From: Planctomycetes bacterium GWF2_41_51 | GTDB lineage: Bacteria; Planctomycetota; Phycisphaerae; Sedimentisphaerales; UBA12454 | DNA length: 64,000 nucleotides | Direction of reading: 5' to 3' | Assembly (NCBI GenBank): GCA_001825665.1 | Contig: MHXZ01000005.1 | Coordinates: forward strand, 1 to 64,000 | In this document: piece after piece, positions 28,249-38,209 of the stretch | Layout: each line of letters begins with the position of its first letter | Numbering within the stretch: position 1 is the first letter of the stretch | Position numbers and translations under genes: made by a program | Notes under the pieces: model-generated | The model's input: the letters and a program-made list of their open reading frames with translations, nothing else | Told to the model about the DNA's origin: nothing | Databases searched by the model: none

Positions 28249-29553
28249 ATGAAGAAGAAAATTATTACAGGCAGAATTATCAGTTTTATTGTGCTTCTGG
28301 TATTTAGCGGCTTGGTTAATGCTCAGACGGTATTCAACATTGATATTAATGGTGAGATAGAACCAGGCGTACCGGATCTTGCACCTTTTGGTGAATATAC
28401 AGATGGCGCACCAGGTGTCTTCAATGACGGCATCAATAAATGGAACGTATTTGTCGGCGGCTGGGCTGTTAGGCTTGTTCCAGATGAGATTCCGCAAGGA
28501 GCAAACTGGCAGATAACAAAAACCTATGTCGGCTGGCTGAATCCGGAAAATGTAATTTCCACACAGGACGGCAGCGGAACACTATTCCTTGATTATGCAT
28601 CGAAAACCGGCACTACTACTCCGACACTTGCTGTTATTGGTGGTGTTAATATTGACAACGGTACTAATTTCAGTCAGGGTGTCTATGATGTATATCTCTA
28701 TGGCAATGGTATCTGTGATTTCAATGTAATTGGTACTCCGCCCCAAAGCGGCCCGGACGAACCAGTTGCGGTTGAATATGTGGTTACTCTTGCCGGACAT
28801 AATCCGATTGATTCGAATTATATTATTAATGAAAACTATGCAATGATTCCGGGTCTTGATTCATCAAGAGGAATAAGCATACAAATAAAAAGCGGCGGCC
28901 TTGCAGGTTTGCAGCTGGTAGATAAAGGTATTCTGGTTCCACAGGCTTATCCTCTTCCGGGTGATACGCGGGTAGGGACCGATTTCAATCCGGCATGGTG
29001 TTCGTTTGCGTACGAAAAAAATCGCATAGGTACTGGCCCATTTGTAAGTACATGGTCGGATATGTTCGGGCTCTATGGTATCCTTGCTCAGGTTGTTCCC
29101 GGCGAATGGGTTACTTATGAATTGTATGTTGTTGGTGATGCCAATGCGGGATTTTATGAGATAAATTGTGCTTACAATGCAGACCCCGGCAATGATGGAA
29201 CACCGGGCGGACCAATCGGAGAAGTTGGATTCCAAATTGATGATGGTCCCACAGTTTATGCAGCAGTTAATGATACCGGCAGATGGGATTTCGCAAACGG
29301 CTGGACTCCTTTCAAACGATTATATCTGTCAAAAGGTTATCACAGATTGAAATATTCTTTAGGAGCTGCTGTAAACGTTTTTGGCTTTAGAATTAGAAAA
29401 GCTGATAATCAGGCTGTTTCAAGCTGTCTGGATGCTCAATTGAAAGGCTCTGATTTGTTAGCAAGCGACTTTAACAAAGATTGTATCACCAATTTCAAAG
29501 ATTTAGCTTCATTTGCATCAGAATGGCTTAATAAATGTGCGGGATGTCCGTAA
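28249..29553 (+). CDS. Secreted protein of unknown function with C-terminal dockerin
   Basis: This 434-residue protein has a signal peptide ending in VNAQ (residue 25). The body is beta-rich (VFNIDINGEIEPGVPDLAPF) and a later part (about 290-395: GEWVTYELYVVGDANAGFYE, WTPFKRLYLSKGYHRLKYSL) resembles CBM6/35-like sandwich domains. The C-terminus (about 404-434: SDFNKDCITNFKDLASFASE) is a dockerin-type repeat; only one clear calcium loop is visible. It is in the GH16/LacI operon, so it probably binds or processes the same glucan. No catalytic motif was recognised. Confidence 0.7.
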   Translation: MKKKIITGRIISFIVLLVFSGLVNAQTVFNIDINGEIEPGVPDLAPFGEYTDGAPGVFNDGINKWNVFVGGWAVRLVPDEIPQGANWQITKTYVGWLNPENVISTQDGSGTLFLDYASKTGTTTPTLAVIGGVNIDNGTNFSQGVYDVYLYGNGICDFNVIGTPPQSGPDEPVAVEYVVTLAGHNPIDSNYIINENYAMIPGLDSSRGISIQIKSGGLAGLQLVDKGILVPQAYPLPGDTRVGTDFNPAWCSFAYEKNRIGTGPFVSTWSDMFGLYGILAQVVPGEWVTYELYVVGDANAGFYEINCAYNADPGNDGTPGGPIGEVGFQIDDGPTVYAAVNDTGRWDFANGWTPFKRLYLSKGYHRLKYSLGAAVNVFGFRIRKADNQAVSSCLDAQLKGSDLLASDFNKDCITNFKDLASFASEWLNKCAGCP

Positions 29554-29615
29554 AAATACACTAAAACATTGTTGTTTTATGTGAAACCGATAAAAATTAT
29601 TTGGAGGATAGAAAA

Positions 29616-30224
29616 ATGAGAAAGATTTTGGTTATGGTTGTAGTTGTTCTTGTAACAGCCGCTGTTGGCAATGCGGCAGTGAATCTGCTGAATAACAGCA
29701 GTTTTGAATCTCATGCTGATGACGGTTACGGCAGAGAAATGCCAACGGGTTTTGGTCTTTGGACGGAAGGCTGGAACTGGAATTATATTCCAAACACTGA
29801 AGTTGTCACCCTTGATGCACGTACCGGTTCAGCTTCTTTTCAAATTGACGACAGCCAGGGAATAGGCGGTGCTGCTGTGGCTCTGACATACACGCTGGGA
29901 CAATTGCCTGTCGGCTACTATCATGTCGGCGGTTGGTTTAAAGGTGACGGAACAGGCGGAACGGTTGGCGTTGATATGTTTGCACCGGACTGGAGTTCAT
30001 GGTATTGGGGTGGCGGCACAAGTTTAGCCGGCATTAGCGCCGATACGTGGACTTACGCAGGCTTTGATTTCCAGGTTACAGATCCTGCCGTTCAGTTTAA
30101 TTTCGTAGTTAAAGGCACAGCTGCGACTCCTGCGTTTTTGGTTGATGATGTAATCGCAGTTCCGGAGCCGGTTTCTTTATCTTTGCTTGCTCTTGGCGCT
30201 TTATTACTTCGTCGCCGTAAATAA
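29616..30224 (+). CDS. PEP-CTERM surface protein, second in the operon
   Basis: This 202-residue protein starts at ATG 29616, after GGAGG at 29602-29606 (a TTG at 29601 overlaps that site). A signal peptide (MRKILVMVVVVLVTAAVGNA) leads into a CBM4/9-like domain (NLLNNSSFESHADDGYGREM, FQIDDSQG, GWFKGDG) and a C-terminal PEP-CTERM signal (PEPVSLSLLALGALLLRRRK). Same plan as the operon's first gene but different in sequence. It lies 62 bases after the dockerin gene. Confidence 0.85.
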   Translation: MRKILVMVVVVLVTAAVGNAAVNLLNNSSFESHADDGYGREMPTGFGLWTEGWNWNYIPNTEVVTLDARTGSASFQIDDSQGIGGAAVALTYTLGQLPVGYYHVGGWFKGDGTGGTVGVDMFAPDWSSWYWGGGTSLAGISADTWTYAGFDFQVTDPAVQFNFVVKGTAATPAFLVDDVIAVPEPVSLSLLALGALLLRRRK

Positions 30225-30234
30225 GTTTTTTAAG

Positions 30235-30270
30235 AAGTGGACGCCGGTTGCGAACAGCCGGTGTTCACTT
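30235..30270. repeat. 15-bp inverted repeat between PEP-CTERM and pseudopilin genes
   Basis: Arms 30235-30249 and 30256-30270 pair over 15 positions, mostly Watson-Crick with a few G-U pairs, around a 6-base loop. No T run follows, so it looks like an RNA-processing or mRNA-stabilising stem rather than a terminator. It leaves 35 bases before the next start codon. Confidence 0.5.
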
Positions 30271-30305
30271 CAATTTGTAAATATTGCAAGAAACGGAGGC
30301 GTTTT

Positions 30306-31133
30306 ATGCGTAAAAAAAATGGCTTTACATTGGTCGAACTTTTAGTGGTGATTTCTATCATTGCTATGCTGCTTGCTATCCTTATTCCAAGTTTGAACAA
30401 AGCAAGAGGCAGTGCGCAAAGAGTGGTTTGCCTAAATCAGCTTAAGACCATCGGTATGAACAACATACTTTACGCAAATGATTTCAATGGCCGCTACGTA
30501 CCCGCTTGCGACATGACTGTGGTAAAAGACGGAGAACGTTCGTGGAATGTAAATGTCGCTTTTCTAAAGTATATGGGATTGGCTAATAGTCAGGGCAAAG
30601 CCGCAGTTGATGGTTATCAGATGCAGGATAAATATATGTGTCCTACTGATTTGCAGCTTCGTAATCCAAACGTCTGGAAAATAACCAATAAAGTCAGTTA
30701 TGGTTATAACATGTCTGATTGGACATGGCGAGAAACGAAAGAGCAGTTTCTCCTTGCCAGCAATATACCTTATGCACCTCCGCATTGGCGTGGATTAGTT
30801 GTTAACAAAATCAAAAAACCATCTGAAAAAGTTTTCTTTTGCGATTCACAGGATATATGGGTTTTAGAAAACCAGGCAAATTACAAAACCTTGTGGGATA
30901 AGGCCGGAAGCGATACCAAACGATATAAAGATAAAAACTTTTGGCAGGTTGTTTATTACCGTCATTTTGAAGGAGCGAATGTACTTTTCTGCGATGGCCG
31001 AGCTGTTAAAATGAAAAAGGAAGATATGTTCTTCTATGACTCAACAGGTTCGCCTGATACGCCTCGCAACGATAAACTATGGTTTACTGACCCTTCGAAT
31101 AGAACCAGTCCGGCTACAGTGAGCAGGCTATAG
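30306..31133 (+). CDS. Pseudopilin-like protein (prepilin N-terminus, H-X9-DG type)
   Basis: This 275-residue protein starts at ATG 30306, after GGAGG at 30295-30299. The N-terminus is [20 protein letters not shown], a type-IV prepilin/pseudopilin signal cleaved before Phe with conserved Glu5. The body has Cys residues and ends with a [19 protein letters not shown] segment, the H-x-DG pattern of the large planctomycete DUF1559-like pseudopilin family. These proteins are numerous in planctomycetes, with unknown roles linked to type II secretion or surface fibres. Its place at the end of a LacI-controlled CAZyme operon suggests substrate-induced expression. Confidence 0.85.
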   Translation: MRKKNGFTLVELLVVISIIAMLLAILIPSLNKARGSAQRVVCLNQLKTIGMNNILYANDFNGRYVPACDMTVVKDGERSWNVNVAFLKYMGLANSQGKAAVDGYQMQDKYMCPTDLQLRNPNVWKITNKVSYGYNMSDWTWRETKEQFLLASNIPYAPPHWRGLVVNKIKKPSEKVFFCDSQDIWVLENQANYKTLWDKAGSDTKRYKDKNFWQVVYYRHFEGANVLFCDGRAVKMKKEDMFFYDSTGSPDTPRNDKLWFTDPSNRTSPATVSRL

Positions 31134-31150
31134 ATTTTGTGAATGTTACA

Positions 31151-31182
31151 AAAAGGTGAGAGCTTTCAGGTTTTCATCTTTT
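31151..31182. terminator. Possible bidirectional terminator between convergent operons
   Basis: AAAAGGTGA (31151-31159) pairs with TCATCTTTT (31174-31182), with one G-U pair, and is followed by T/A-rich sequence. It lies between the pseudopilin gene and the convergent gene ending at 31182. The stem is weak, so confidence is low. Confidence 0.35.
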
Positions 31183-32933
31183 TATTTAAAAATAATTTTT
31201 TCAATAACGAGTTTACCTGATTTTGCGGTGGTGCGCTGATTTGTGTAGTACCATGGTTTAGCCCAAAGTTTTATTACAAACTTATTGACCGCAAAAGATT
31301 TTGCGAGCATCCCATAAATTGAAGATTCGAAAATGATATACTTTTTCATTTCCGGTTTAATATCATCTATGAAGGTATATTGTGATTGTCCCTGGTCATC
31401 ATACAAATAAAGTCTCATACCTCCGAAATTTTCTTTACAACTGCCGCTGCATACTGCTTCGATACTGTTGAGATTTCTTATATCGATTTCCGGAAAGGAA
31501 ATCTCAATGTTAGCTTCGCTTTCCTTCTCGCTGCCAAAATCAAATTCTGCAATCAAACCTTCTTCCGCGAATTTCGCTTCAATCTTTCCGCCGCCCCAAA
31601 CATTAGTATTCAATTCAAGTTCATTCGGCTGTTTCATATCCATAACAAAATCCGATGATTTCTTTGGCGGCAATTGCTGCGGCTCTGAAGCATCTCGCCG
31701 GTTCCATTTTTCTATTAGGCTTGGATTCTCCGACAACCGGCTGCCTAAAATTTCAAAACCCGTTTTTACCATCGTATCTTTCGCAAAATATTTTCGCACC
31801 ATTCCGTCTTCAAGATAATTCGTCAAAGACAAAAACAGCATCGCCTGGTCGAGCGATAAATATCGGTCATCGACTTTGCCGGTTTTTAAATCAATTGAAT
31901 CGCGGAAGCCAAAATTTTTATTTTCGATTATAGGCGCCGTCATTCCCATCTCGTCGAGCCGATGTAAATTCTTGATTACATGCTGTGGATAATATTCTAT
32001 CACAAGAGCCGATGCGTGCGGCGTCACAACCCGCCACGGCAGATAACCACCTTCGGTGTAACCCTTTCCAGGTATATTGCAATTCGACCATCCCCAAACT
32101 TTTAAATCTCGGTCTTTTGCCTGCGTAATTTGATGCCATGCAAAGTCGCCGATAATACTGCCCATTTCTTCTCTGCTCGGCGGGTCTAAAAATATAGCAT
32201 CCATAGCCGACATAAACAGCCCGCCGAATCCATACCCCGGTTCGTAAAAAGTTAAACCTTCAACGCAGACCTTCACACGTTTCGCATCGTCCCAGATTTT
32301 CACAGGCTGCCCTCTTGCAATCATATAAAACATCACCAGCCTGCAATCCGACGCAAGCCAGAAATTGCCGAGACCGACAGGCGTATCATTTTTTATATCA
32401 TAACCCCAATAAGTTTTGCCGCTTTGTTTATCATAAAGTACGTTCCAGTTAACGCGTTCAATCAATGGCGAAGCCCAGTCCGCCAGTTCCGGAAAAAATT
32501 GTCGAACAAGTATCAATCCGGTGATAAGTTTATTGAAATCTGAAACTGCCATAACGCCTTCGCCCATTTTCGTATCGCCGCCGACGTCAATCCAGTTATA
32601 AATAAACCCGTTTCGAGATTCTATTTTCTTAACGGACTCGGTAATTTTTATTATACGTTCAAGCGCATCTGCTCGGGATATAAGCCCCATTTTCTCCGCA
32701 GGCCCTATAGCGGCAAGATATAAACCGATGTTCGTCGTATTGGTCGTGCCGCCGGTGTGCTGTGAATCGGTAGGAAAGCCTGTTTCTTTCGCGAGATGAT
32801 TATCAAGATAAGCCCACGTCTCTCTTAGAATCTGCCGCAAATACTTTTCGTCCTGACTTGAACATCGTGGATTGCCGAAAACATTTGAGCAGCCAATCAT
32901 AATCAATCCGCAAAAGAATAATTTGCTTTTCAT
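31182..32933 (-). CDS. Secreted (alpha/alpha)6 protein, GH144/DUF3131-like
   Basis: This 583-residue protein starts at ATG 32933, six bases after GGAGGA. The signal peptide contains a cysteine (LIMIGCSNVFG), possibly a lipoprotein site. The catalytic-like region (about 25-410) has TTNTTNIGLYLAAIGPAEKM, NGFIYNWIDV and SLDQAMLFLSLTNYLEDGMV, the pattern of the glucoamylase-like (PF10091/DUF3131) (alpha/alpha)6 group that includes GH144. A C-terminal beta-sandwich (about 440-583) probably binds carbohydrate. It is the third gene of the minus operon after GH35, so it likely acts on the same glycan. The exact reaction is not known; it is divergent from the three clear GH144-like proteins of this window. 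Confidence 0.6.
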   Translation of the reverse strand: MKSKLFFCGLIMIGCSNVFGNPRCSSQDEKYLRQILRETWAYLDNHLAKETGFPTDSQHTGGTTNTTNIGLYLAAIGPAEKMGLISRADALERIIKITESVKKIESRNGFIYNWIDVGGDTKMGEGVMAVSDFNKLITGLILVRQFFPELADWASPLIERVNWNVLYDKQSGKTYWGYDIKNDTPVGLGNFWLASDCRLVMFYMIARGQPVKIWDDAKRVKVCVEGLTFYEPGYGFGGLFMSAMDAIFLDPPSREEMGSIIGDFAWHQITQAKDRDLKVWGWSNCNIPGKGYTEGGYLPWRVVTPHASALVIEYYPQHVIKNLHRLDEMGMTAPIIENKNFGFRDSIDLKTGKVDDRYLSLDQAMLFLSLTNYLEDGMVRKYFAKDTMVKTGFEILGSRLSENPSLIEKWNRRDASEPQQLPPKKSSDFVMDMKQPNELELNTNVWGGGKIEAKFAEEGLIAEFDFGSEKESEANIEISFPEIDIRNLNSIEAVCSGSCKENFGGMRLYLYDDQGQSQYTFIDDIKPEMKKYIIFESSIYGMLAKSFAVNKFVIKLWAKPWYYTNQRTTAKSGKLVIEKIIFK

Positions 32934-32952
32934 TTGATAATCCTCCAAAAAA

Positions 32953-35142
32953 TCAAAGTCGCTCAAATGGCATTATCAACCCGCTAAATGGCGCCAAAGC
33001 GATTTTCTTACTATTAATAGAAATTTTCCCTTCAAGATGCTGATTATGATAATTCAACATAAAGAAATGTCCGCCGCCTTTTTTATTCAATCGTGTTCGT
33101 GTGATTATAAGCGGATTATCGCACGTAATCGGCCCTCTGAAATTTTCATTAAGACTTAAATTCTGCCATGCAAATTTATGCGCAGCCGCCTGATACATAA
33201 AGCCGCTCCCGAAGACAACCGCCGAACCTTTGCCGCAATTAACTTTTACACAGCAGGATTTTTTTTCTCGTGTTTGCGCAATCACTTTGCCGTTCTTTGC
33301 ATTGAAAGTTTCAATGTAACTAATTGCGTGAATTTCTTCTTTTGCCTCAATCCAGCTAATCATTCCATCGCTTTCAGTTTGCACCTGTTCGCTTTGAACA
33401 TTCAATCCATCCGCAAGCACGCTGCACCTTTTACCGTCGAGATTGAATTTCGGCAAAGTTGGGAAACAAATCAAATGTCTGCCTTGCCTCACATAATTAA
33501 GTAATCGCTGCTGACTGTCCGCATCCATTCTTTCCGTACATGCCGCCCAGATTTGTTTGTATTCCTCGAGTTGCGTCGTCTCTGTATTTGTAACATCGAC
33601 CGCGTCAAATTCCTGGTTATCCATCGCGAGCAGTTTCCCGAGACTTTCAAAAAGCAGTTCATCTGTAACAATCCGCTCATCGAGTCTGCATCCTCCGAGC
33701 GAGCAGTCATCGAGATTTTCCCCCGTAAAAAGCGGATTCGTAAATTCACGATAGTAATAAGGTGGATAAAACATCAGCGCCTGCGATGCCTTATTCTGAC
33801 ATTCGCAAATCTTTTGACCATGCGTTCTGAGGAACTCGCCGATATTTTTCGTCACAGTATAATGCTCCGAAGGCTCACCCCGCACATTTAAAGGCGTTTG
33901 AAGATAAAACGATGAATCGTAAATTCCCCAGCCGTCAGGATTCTGTCCCTGGCTGAACATATAAAAATTCATCGCCGTCGCGCCGTTCGCCAGGCATGCT
34001 TTATAGAACAATTCCATTTCATTCGGATAAACTCGCACATTCGCCTCGCGGGTTCCCGCCTGGAGTTCCGCGATATAAGTCGGACCGCGATTTCCCTGTA
34101 TTGCCTTCGTAAATGCGTTAATTAGCCTGTCATCGTGAAAATTTCGGTATGATGGATTTTCCGGAATATGATCAACCCCCAGCAGAATATCCGGATACAG
34201 CCGCGACAGCTTATGATACATCGACAAACAAACAGGCATGCTCTTTGCTCGCGAATAAACCCACCCCGGCACATTATGAAACAGCGGCACATCAACATTT
34301 CGCGCGCGGATTTCCTTTATCATCCTGCCGATATACTCCGCATAAAAATCTCTGTGAAAACTTTCCCAGTCCCGATACGCAAGATGATTTGCTTTAGTAA
34401 CAGCTTTTCCTGCCGGTGCTTTTACATCGTCGAAGTTCGAATAATTGCTTCCGTAATGATTATTAAGTTCGCTGATATTTTTATATCGCTGTTGGAGATA
34501 TTTTCGATATTCCTTTAGCGATGCCGGGCTGTAATCGCCGCTTCCTCCGAGCCATTGAAAAAGCCCGACCTCATTGCAAACCTGCACCATCGCAACAGGC
34601 CCGCCGTTTGAAAGCTGGTTCTTTGCGATAAGCGGCATAACCGCGTCATACCACTGCATTGCCTTCCTCGTATAATCCTGATGAACAAGGCAGGTGTATT
34701 TTACTAGATAAGGTTTGCCGTTGAAATCACACGCCATTGCCGCCGGATATTTTTCGAAAAACCATTTCGGTATCCCATGCATTGCAAGTTCCGCAAGGAT
34801 ATAAGGCCCCGGCTTCAAAATAAGATTCAGCCCTGTCTTGCTGCAAAGCTCTATAAATTTTTCAAGATTCAGATTTTCCGCGTACTTTCCGCCAAAATCC
34901 GGCTCACCTTCAACCTGCTCGTGCAGAGACCACGGCACATAAGTAGAAACTGTATTTAGACCTGCTTCTTTTATCATTCGAAGATGCTTAGACCATAGTT
35001 TTGCATCGATTCGGAAATAATGCATCTCTCCGCTGAGAATAAAATAACTTTCGCCATTTTGAACAAATGATTGATTGTTAAAAGATAAATTGCTTTTTTG
35101 TTTAAGCTTTAATTTTTTAATTTTTACTGCGGAAGGCACCAA
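32953..35142 (-). CDS. GH35 beta-galactosidase-like enzyme
   Basis: This 729-residue protein shows the GH35 signature near the N-terminus (ILSGEMHYFRI, GLNTVSTYVPWSLHE, LKPGPYILAELAM). The acid/base Glu191 is in VCNEVG and the nucleophile Glu359 in YIAELQAG. GH35 includes beta-galactosidases and some exo-beta-glucosaminidases and beta-1,3-galactosidases. The start is TTG 35142 or GTG 35139; GGAG lies inside the end of the upstream gene, two bases away, indicating translational coupling. There is no signal peptide. An N-terminal lysine-rich stretch (KIKKLKLKQKS) precedes the fold. Confidence 0.85.
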   Translation of the reverse strand: MVPSAVKIKKLKLKQKSNLSFNNQSFVQNGESYFILSGEMHYFRIDAKLWSKHLRMIKEAGLNTVSTYVPWSLHEQVEGEPDFGGKYAENLNLEKFIELCSKTGLNLILKPGPYILAELAMHGIPKWFFEKYPAAMACDFNGKPYLVKYTCLVHQDYTRKAMQWYDAVMPLIAKNQLSNGGPVAMVQVCNEVGLFQWLGGSGDYSPASLKEYRKYLQQRYKNISELNNHYGSNYSNFDDVKAPAGKAVTKANHLAYRDWESFHRDFYAEYIGRMIKEIRARNVDVPLFHNVPGWVYSRAKSMPVCLSMYHKLSRLYPDILLGVDHIPENPSYRNFHDDRLINAFTKAIQGNRGPTYIAELQAGTREANVRVYPNEMELFYKACLANGATAMNFYMFSQGQNPDGWGIYDSSFYLQTPLNVRGEPSEHYTVTKNIGEFLRTHGQKICECQNKASQALMFYPPYYYREFTNPLFTGENLDDCSLGGCRLDERIVTDELLFESLGKLLAMDNQEFDAVDVTNTETTQLEEYKQIWAACTERMDADSQQRLLNYVRQGRHLICFPTLPKFNLDGKRCSVLADGLNVQSEQVQTESDGMISWIEAKEEIHAISYIETFNAKNGKVIAQTREKKSCCVKVNCGKGSAVVFGSGFMYQAAAHKFAWQNLSLNENFRGPITCDNPLIITRTRLNKKGGGHFFMLNYHNQHLEGKISINSKKIALAPFSGLIMPFERL

Positions 35143-35144
35143 GT

Positions 35145-38060
35145 TTATATCTCCTTAAATTTAAATTCTGTTCCGGCCGGCACGATAAACCCGTTCGGCG
35201 GCAGTTTTGTGCAGCCTGCTTCGATAATTATTTTATTATTTTCGCGTTTGATGCTGTAGCTCAAAGAACCGTATAACGTCTGCAAATTTCTCACAGATAT
35301 TTTTTTATTAAGCCATTCATCTGGAATTCCGGCCGCAAGGACGAGCCTTCCGCGGTCTTCATAAACGAGCATATCCCGAATTGCGTTAATCAGCTCCGCG
35401 CCAACCCATGTATGCGGCATATCCCCAATATAACTCGGCGTGCGAAGGTCTCCGTGCACAACTTCTGCAAGATGATTCCATGCCGTCGGTCTTACTCCGT
35501 CATTCACGAAAAAATTCAAAAGCATTCTTGCGTCTTCGCTTCTTCCAAGCCGAATTAACGCGCCGATATTGCGAACTTCGTATGGTGTGTATGAGCTTCT
35601 TTTCTCCGAAGGCAATGCAGCTCTTTTTTTGCAATCCTGCATATACCTGTCGTACGTCGCTTTTAGCGCGGCGGCTGGCAGGTGGTCTCGTTCATCGGCA
35701 ATCATTATTCCAATCGATGTCGATGTCGGGTCGAAGTCCCCGAGTTCTGCGCAGGCAGGCAGGGTATCAAGATTGTCTCGCTTCTGAACTTTTGATATTG
35801 AGTCGAGCAGAGAACTGCGAAGTTCATTTTCAAAACAGGCGAGCCATTTAGCGTCATCTTTAAGCCCGAGTCTTAGTGCGATTATCTGAGCATCCTGCAA
35901 TCCTTTTAAAGCAAGAAAATCGTCCCAGTAACTATGCTTTGCAGGAAAATATCCTTCATGACTGTTCGACTGCGGCAAAATTCCCTCGTATTCCGTTCCT
36001 TTGTATTGCTCAGTCAAACGCTGATTGCGAAGGTTCTCCATATATTTCATTGCGGCTTTTAATCTCGGCCAACAGGTATTGGCGATATTGTTGTCGTCAG
36101 TTATTTCCGTAACTTCACGAACAAGAAACGCGTATTCTCCAAAAGAATCATATTCACCCCATGTTTCCGCAAATCCCACAGGCTTGCCCGTTTTTGTTTC
36201 CACGATAAACGGGACAAACCCGTCATCCTTAATTAACTGCGTAAACCATTGCAGATAATTTTTGCCGAAATCAATCATCCCGAACCGCATCATTGCAGTT
36301 GCGCTGATTGCCCCGTCGCGAATCCACGAATGATTGTAATTCCGTGAGCCGGGCTGTGTCGCAGGCCCATCTGCGTTAATCAAAAGATAAGCCAGATTCG
36401 AGCGAATGATATTGACCAGCTTCCTGTCGGGAATATTGATATCCCAGTCGCCTGTCAGCCGCTTCCAGTATTCAAGCGATTTGTTTATTTCGATTTTAAA
36501 AAATTCTTCATAATTGCCGCTGATTGAAATCATTGAACTATCTGAATTTGGATAAATTGCCAGAACTGTTTTTGTCTCACCTGCCGCAAAATGTAAATCA
36601 TATCTCACTCCTGCCGAAATTATTCCATCTGGCGAAGAAACGGAATTTCCATCGGTTGTTTTGTTTTCAAGGCACTCGACTATATCCATAGATTCGAAAT
36701 TCGGCTTTTGGCTGTAAAGCGAAACGAATGACGGTGTGGGATAAAAGCGTATCGCGGGTCTCTGATTGAGAATTAAAGTATTGTCGCTGTCTTGCCACGC
36801 TGCGTTATTGATTGAAGAATATCCGCCGAACTGCCAGGGCGGGTTTATTTGCAGCGGTCTTGCGGCAAGCAGAAAAGAAATATCGCACTCCTCTTTGCTT
36901 CTGTTTGTCATCGAGTAAAGCACAATTGTCGTATCAGGCTCGATTGTGTTTGCGGTGATTGCAATATTGATTTGATGGCTTTGTCCTTTCACTGTTGGAA
37001 TAGGTGCCCATCTCTGCAAAAGCGACTGTTCGAACATAAAACTTTTTGGGGATTCTATTTTGCCGTTGATTATGATTGCCGGTGTCGTGCTGAAATTTCT
37101 AAGTCCGGATTCTATCCTTCCATATTCATCTATAAGAGATTCATTAAAACTATCAGCAAGACCGGTAACAGTCCAGAAGTTTTGCTCACGCTTGAGCCAC
37201 CCCGGAAAAATCCCATCTGGCAGTCGTTGTGCGAGCATTTCAAAATGCCTGACTGGTGTCCACGCCTCGCTTGCTCCTTTAATTTGTATATCTGCTACAC
37301 AGGCAATTTCGTTATCGAAAACAAGCCGCAGCTTTTCTGTATCGATAGCGGGGAAAAATAAATCCTCGCTATTGTTAACTCCCGCCCTTTTATTCATTAT
37401 AGTCTGCCATTGATTATTGTCTGAAGCAGGAATTTCAATTTTGCAGGCAGGGGAGTGCTGCTGCGCCCAATTGATTTGAATTCCCCCGATTAACATTTTA
37501 TGTGGAAAGACAAGTTCAAGATATGAGTTTTCTTTGCTGCTCGGCTTCCAGTAAGTTTCCCTTTTGCCGTCGAGCACATTTTGGGGATAACTATTAAAAG
37601 CGGATGATGATGCGTTTGCCAGGATTTGATTTTCTTTCCCGAGAATTTCAATTTCCCAGATTGAGTATCCCCAGTCTGTTCCGCGTTTGTATCCGACAAA
37701 TTTGATGGCTTTGGTTTTTCTTAGGCCGAAATAAATTTCGTCAACACCGCCGTCGCCATATTGAATTTTGCTTGCCGTTTGCCAAACCCCGTCATCGCAG
37801 AGAGTTTGAATTTCATAATCTCTGCCGTAAGCGGTTTCCCAATGCAGCCGAACTCCGACCATTTCGACAGGGGAGTTGAAATCGACTTGCAGCCATTGAT
37901 TATCATTAAAATCGCTCGACCAGCGGGTATCCATTTTGCCATCTATTGCCATTGTCGAGGCAAGTTCATTTTGCTGAGAACTGGCTTTAATAGATTCTAT
38001 ACTACCTGAAAAACAGGTCGAAAAACATACCAAAATGATCGCTAAAATCGTTGTTTTCAT
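35145..38060 (-). CDS. Secreted protein with two F5/8C (CBM32-like) modules and an (alpha/alpha)6 catalytic-like domain
   Basis: This 971-residue protein starts at ATG 38060 after AAGGA; an upstream in-frame ATG at 38084 has no ribosome-binding site. The signal peptide ends at about residue 19 (CFSTCFSGS). Two discoidin-type modules follow (TMAIDGKMDTRWSSDFNDNQ; PQNVLDGKRETYWKPSSKEN). The region from about 540 to 880 is an (alpha/alpha)6 toroid with NYNHSWIRDGAISATAMMRF, HEGYFPAKHSYWDDFLALKG and PHTWVGAELINAIRDMLVYE. It resembles GH15/GH65-like hydrolases, but I cannot name the family. First gene of the minus operon with GH35, controlled by the promoter/operator at 38133-38161. Confidence 0.7.
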   Translation of the reverse strand: MKTTILAIILVCFSTCFSGSIESIKASSQQNELASTMAIDGKMDTRWSSDFNDNQWLQVDFNSPVEMVGVRLHWETAYGRDYEIQTLCDDGVWQTASKIQYGDGGVDEIYFGLRKTKAIKFVGYKRGTDWGYSIWEIEILGKENQILANASSSAFNSYPQNVLDGKRETYWKPSSKENSYLELVFPHKMLIGGIQINWAQQHSPACKIEIPASDNNQWQTIMNKRAGVNNSEDLFFPAIDTEKLRLVFDNEIACVADIQIKGASEAWTPVRHFEMLAQRLPDGIFPGWLKREQNFWTVTGLADSFNESLIDEYGRIESGLRNFSTTPAIIINGKIESPKSFMFEQSLLQRWAPIPTVKGQSHQINIAITANTIEPDTTIVLYSMTNRSKEECDISFLLAARPLQINPPWQFGGYSSINNAAWQDSDNTLILNQRPAIRFYPTPSFVSLYSQKPNFESMDIVECLENKTTDGNSVSSPDGIISAGVRYDLHFAAGETKTVLAIYPNSDSSMISISGNYEEFFKIEINKSLEYWKRLTGDWDINIPDRKLVNIIRSNLAYLLINADGPATQPGSRNYNHSWIRDGAISATAMMRFGMIDFGKNYLQWFTQLIKDDGFVPFIVETKTGKPVGFAETWGEYDSFGEYAFLVREVTEITDDNNIANTCWPRLKAAMKYMENLRNQRLTEQYKGTEYEGILPQSNSHEGYFPAKHSYWDDFLALKGLQDAQIIALRLGLKDDAKWLACFENELRSSLLDSISKVQKRDNLDTLPACAELGDFDPTSTSIGIMIADERDHLPAAALKATYDRYMQDCKKRAALPSEKRSSYTPYEVRNIGALIRLGRSEDARMLLNFFVNDGVRPTAWNHLAEVVHGDLRTPSYIGDMPHTWVGAELINAIRDMLVYEDRGRLVLAAGIPDEWLNKKISVRNLQTLYGSLSYSIKRENNKIIIEAGCTKLPPNGFIVPAGTEFKFKEI

Positions 38061-38132
38061 GGCAAAATCCTTCTTTTTTTTCACTTTTTTTGCATTTTTT
38101 TGAAATTCGTGAATAGTTGGAATTTATATTTT

Positions 38133-38161
38133 ATAAAAACGTTTTTACAAACAAAAGTCAA
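38133..38161 (-). promoter_or_regulatory. Promoter of the minus-strand GH35 operon
   Basis: On the minus strand TTGACT (38161-38156), a 17-base spacer and TTTTAT (38138-38133). A TATAAA slightly downstream is an alternative -10 box. The operator AAAAACGTTTTT overlaps the -10 region. Confidence 0.5.
38135..38146. promoter_or_regulatory. LacI-type operator AAAAACGTTTTT
   Basis: Perfect 12-base palindrome centred on CG, overlapping the minus-strand -10 box and 124 bases upstream of the divergent lacI-type gene. A 10-base version, AAAACGTTTT, occurs at the promoter 51043-51070. Confidence 0.6.
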
Positions 38162-38189
38162 GTAAAAAATGCTAAAAACAGGGTTTTTG

Positions 38190-38209
38190 ATAATTGTCTT
38201 GACAATTAT
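38190..38209. promoter_or_regulatory. Inverted repeat covering the -35 box of the LacI 3 promoter
   Basis: ATAATTGTC and GACAATTAT are perfect 9-base arms separated by TT. The right arm contains the -35 hexamer TTGACA, so a dimeric protein bound here would block or shape that promoter. Confidence 0.45.

Noticed and set aside
36849-37361. 170-residue plus-strand frame within the F5/8C protein gene
   Set aside because: Antisense to a continuous 971-residue gene; no family features.
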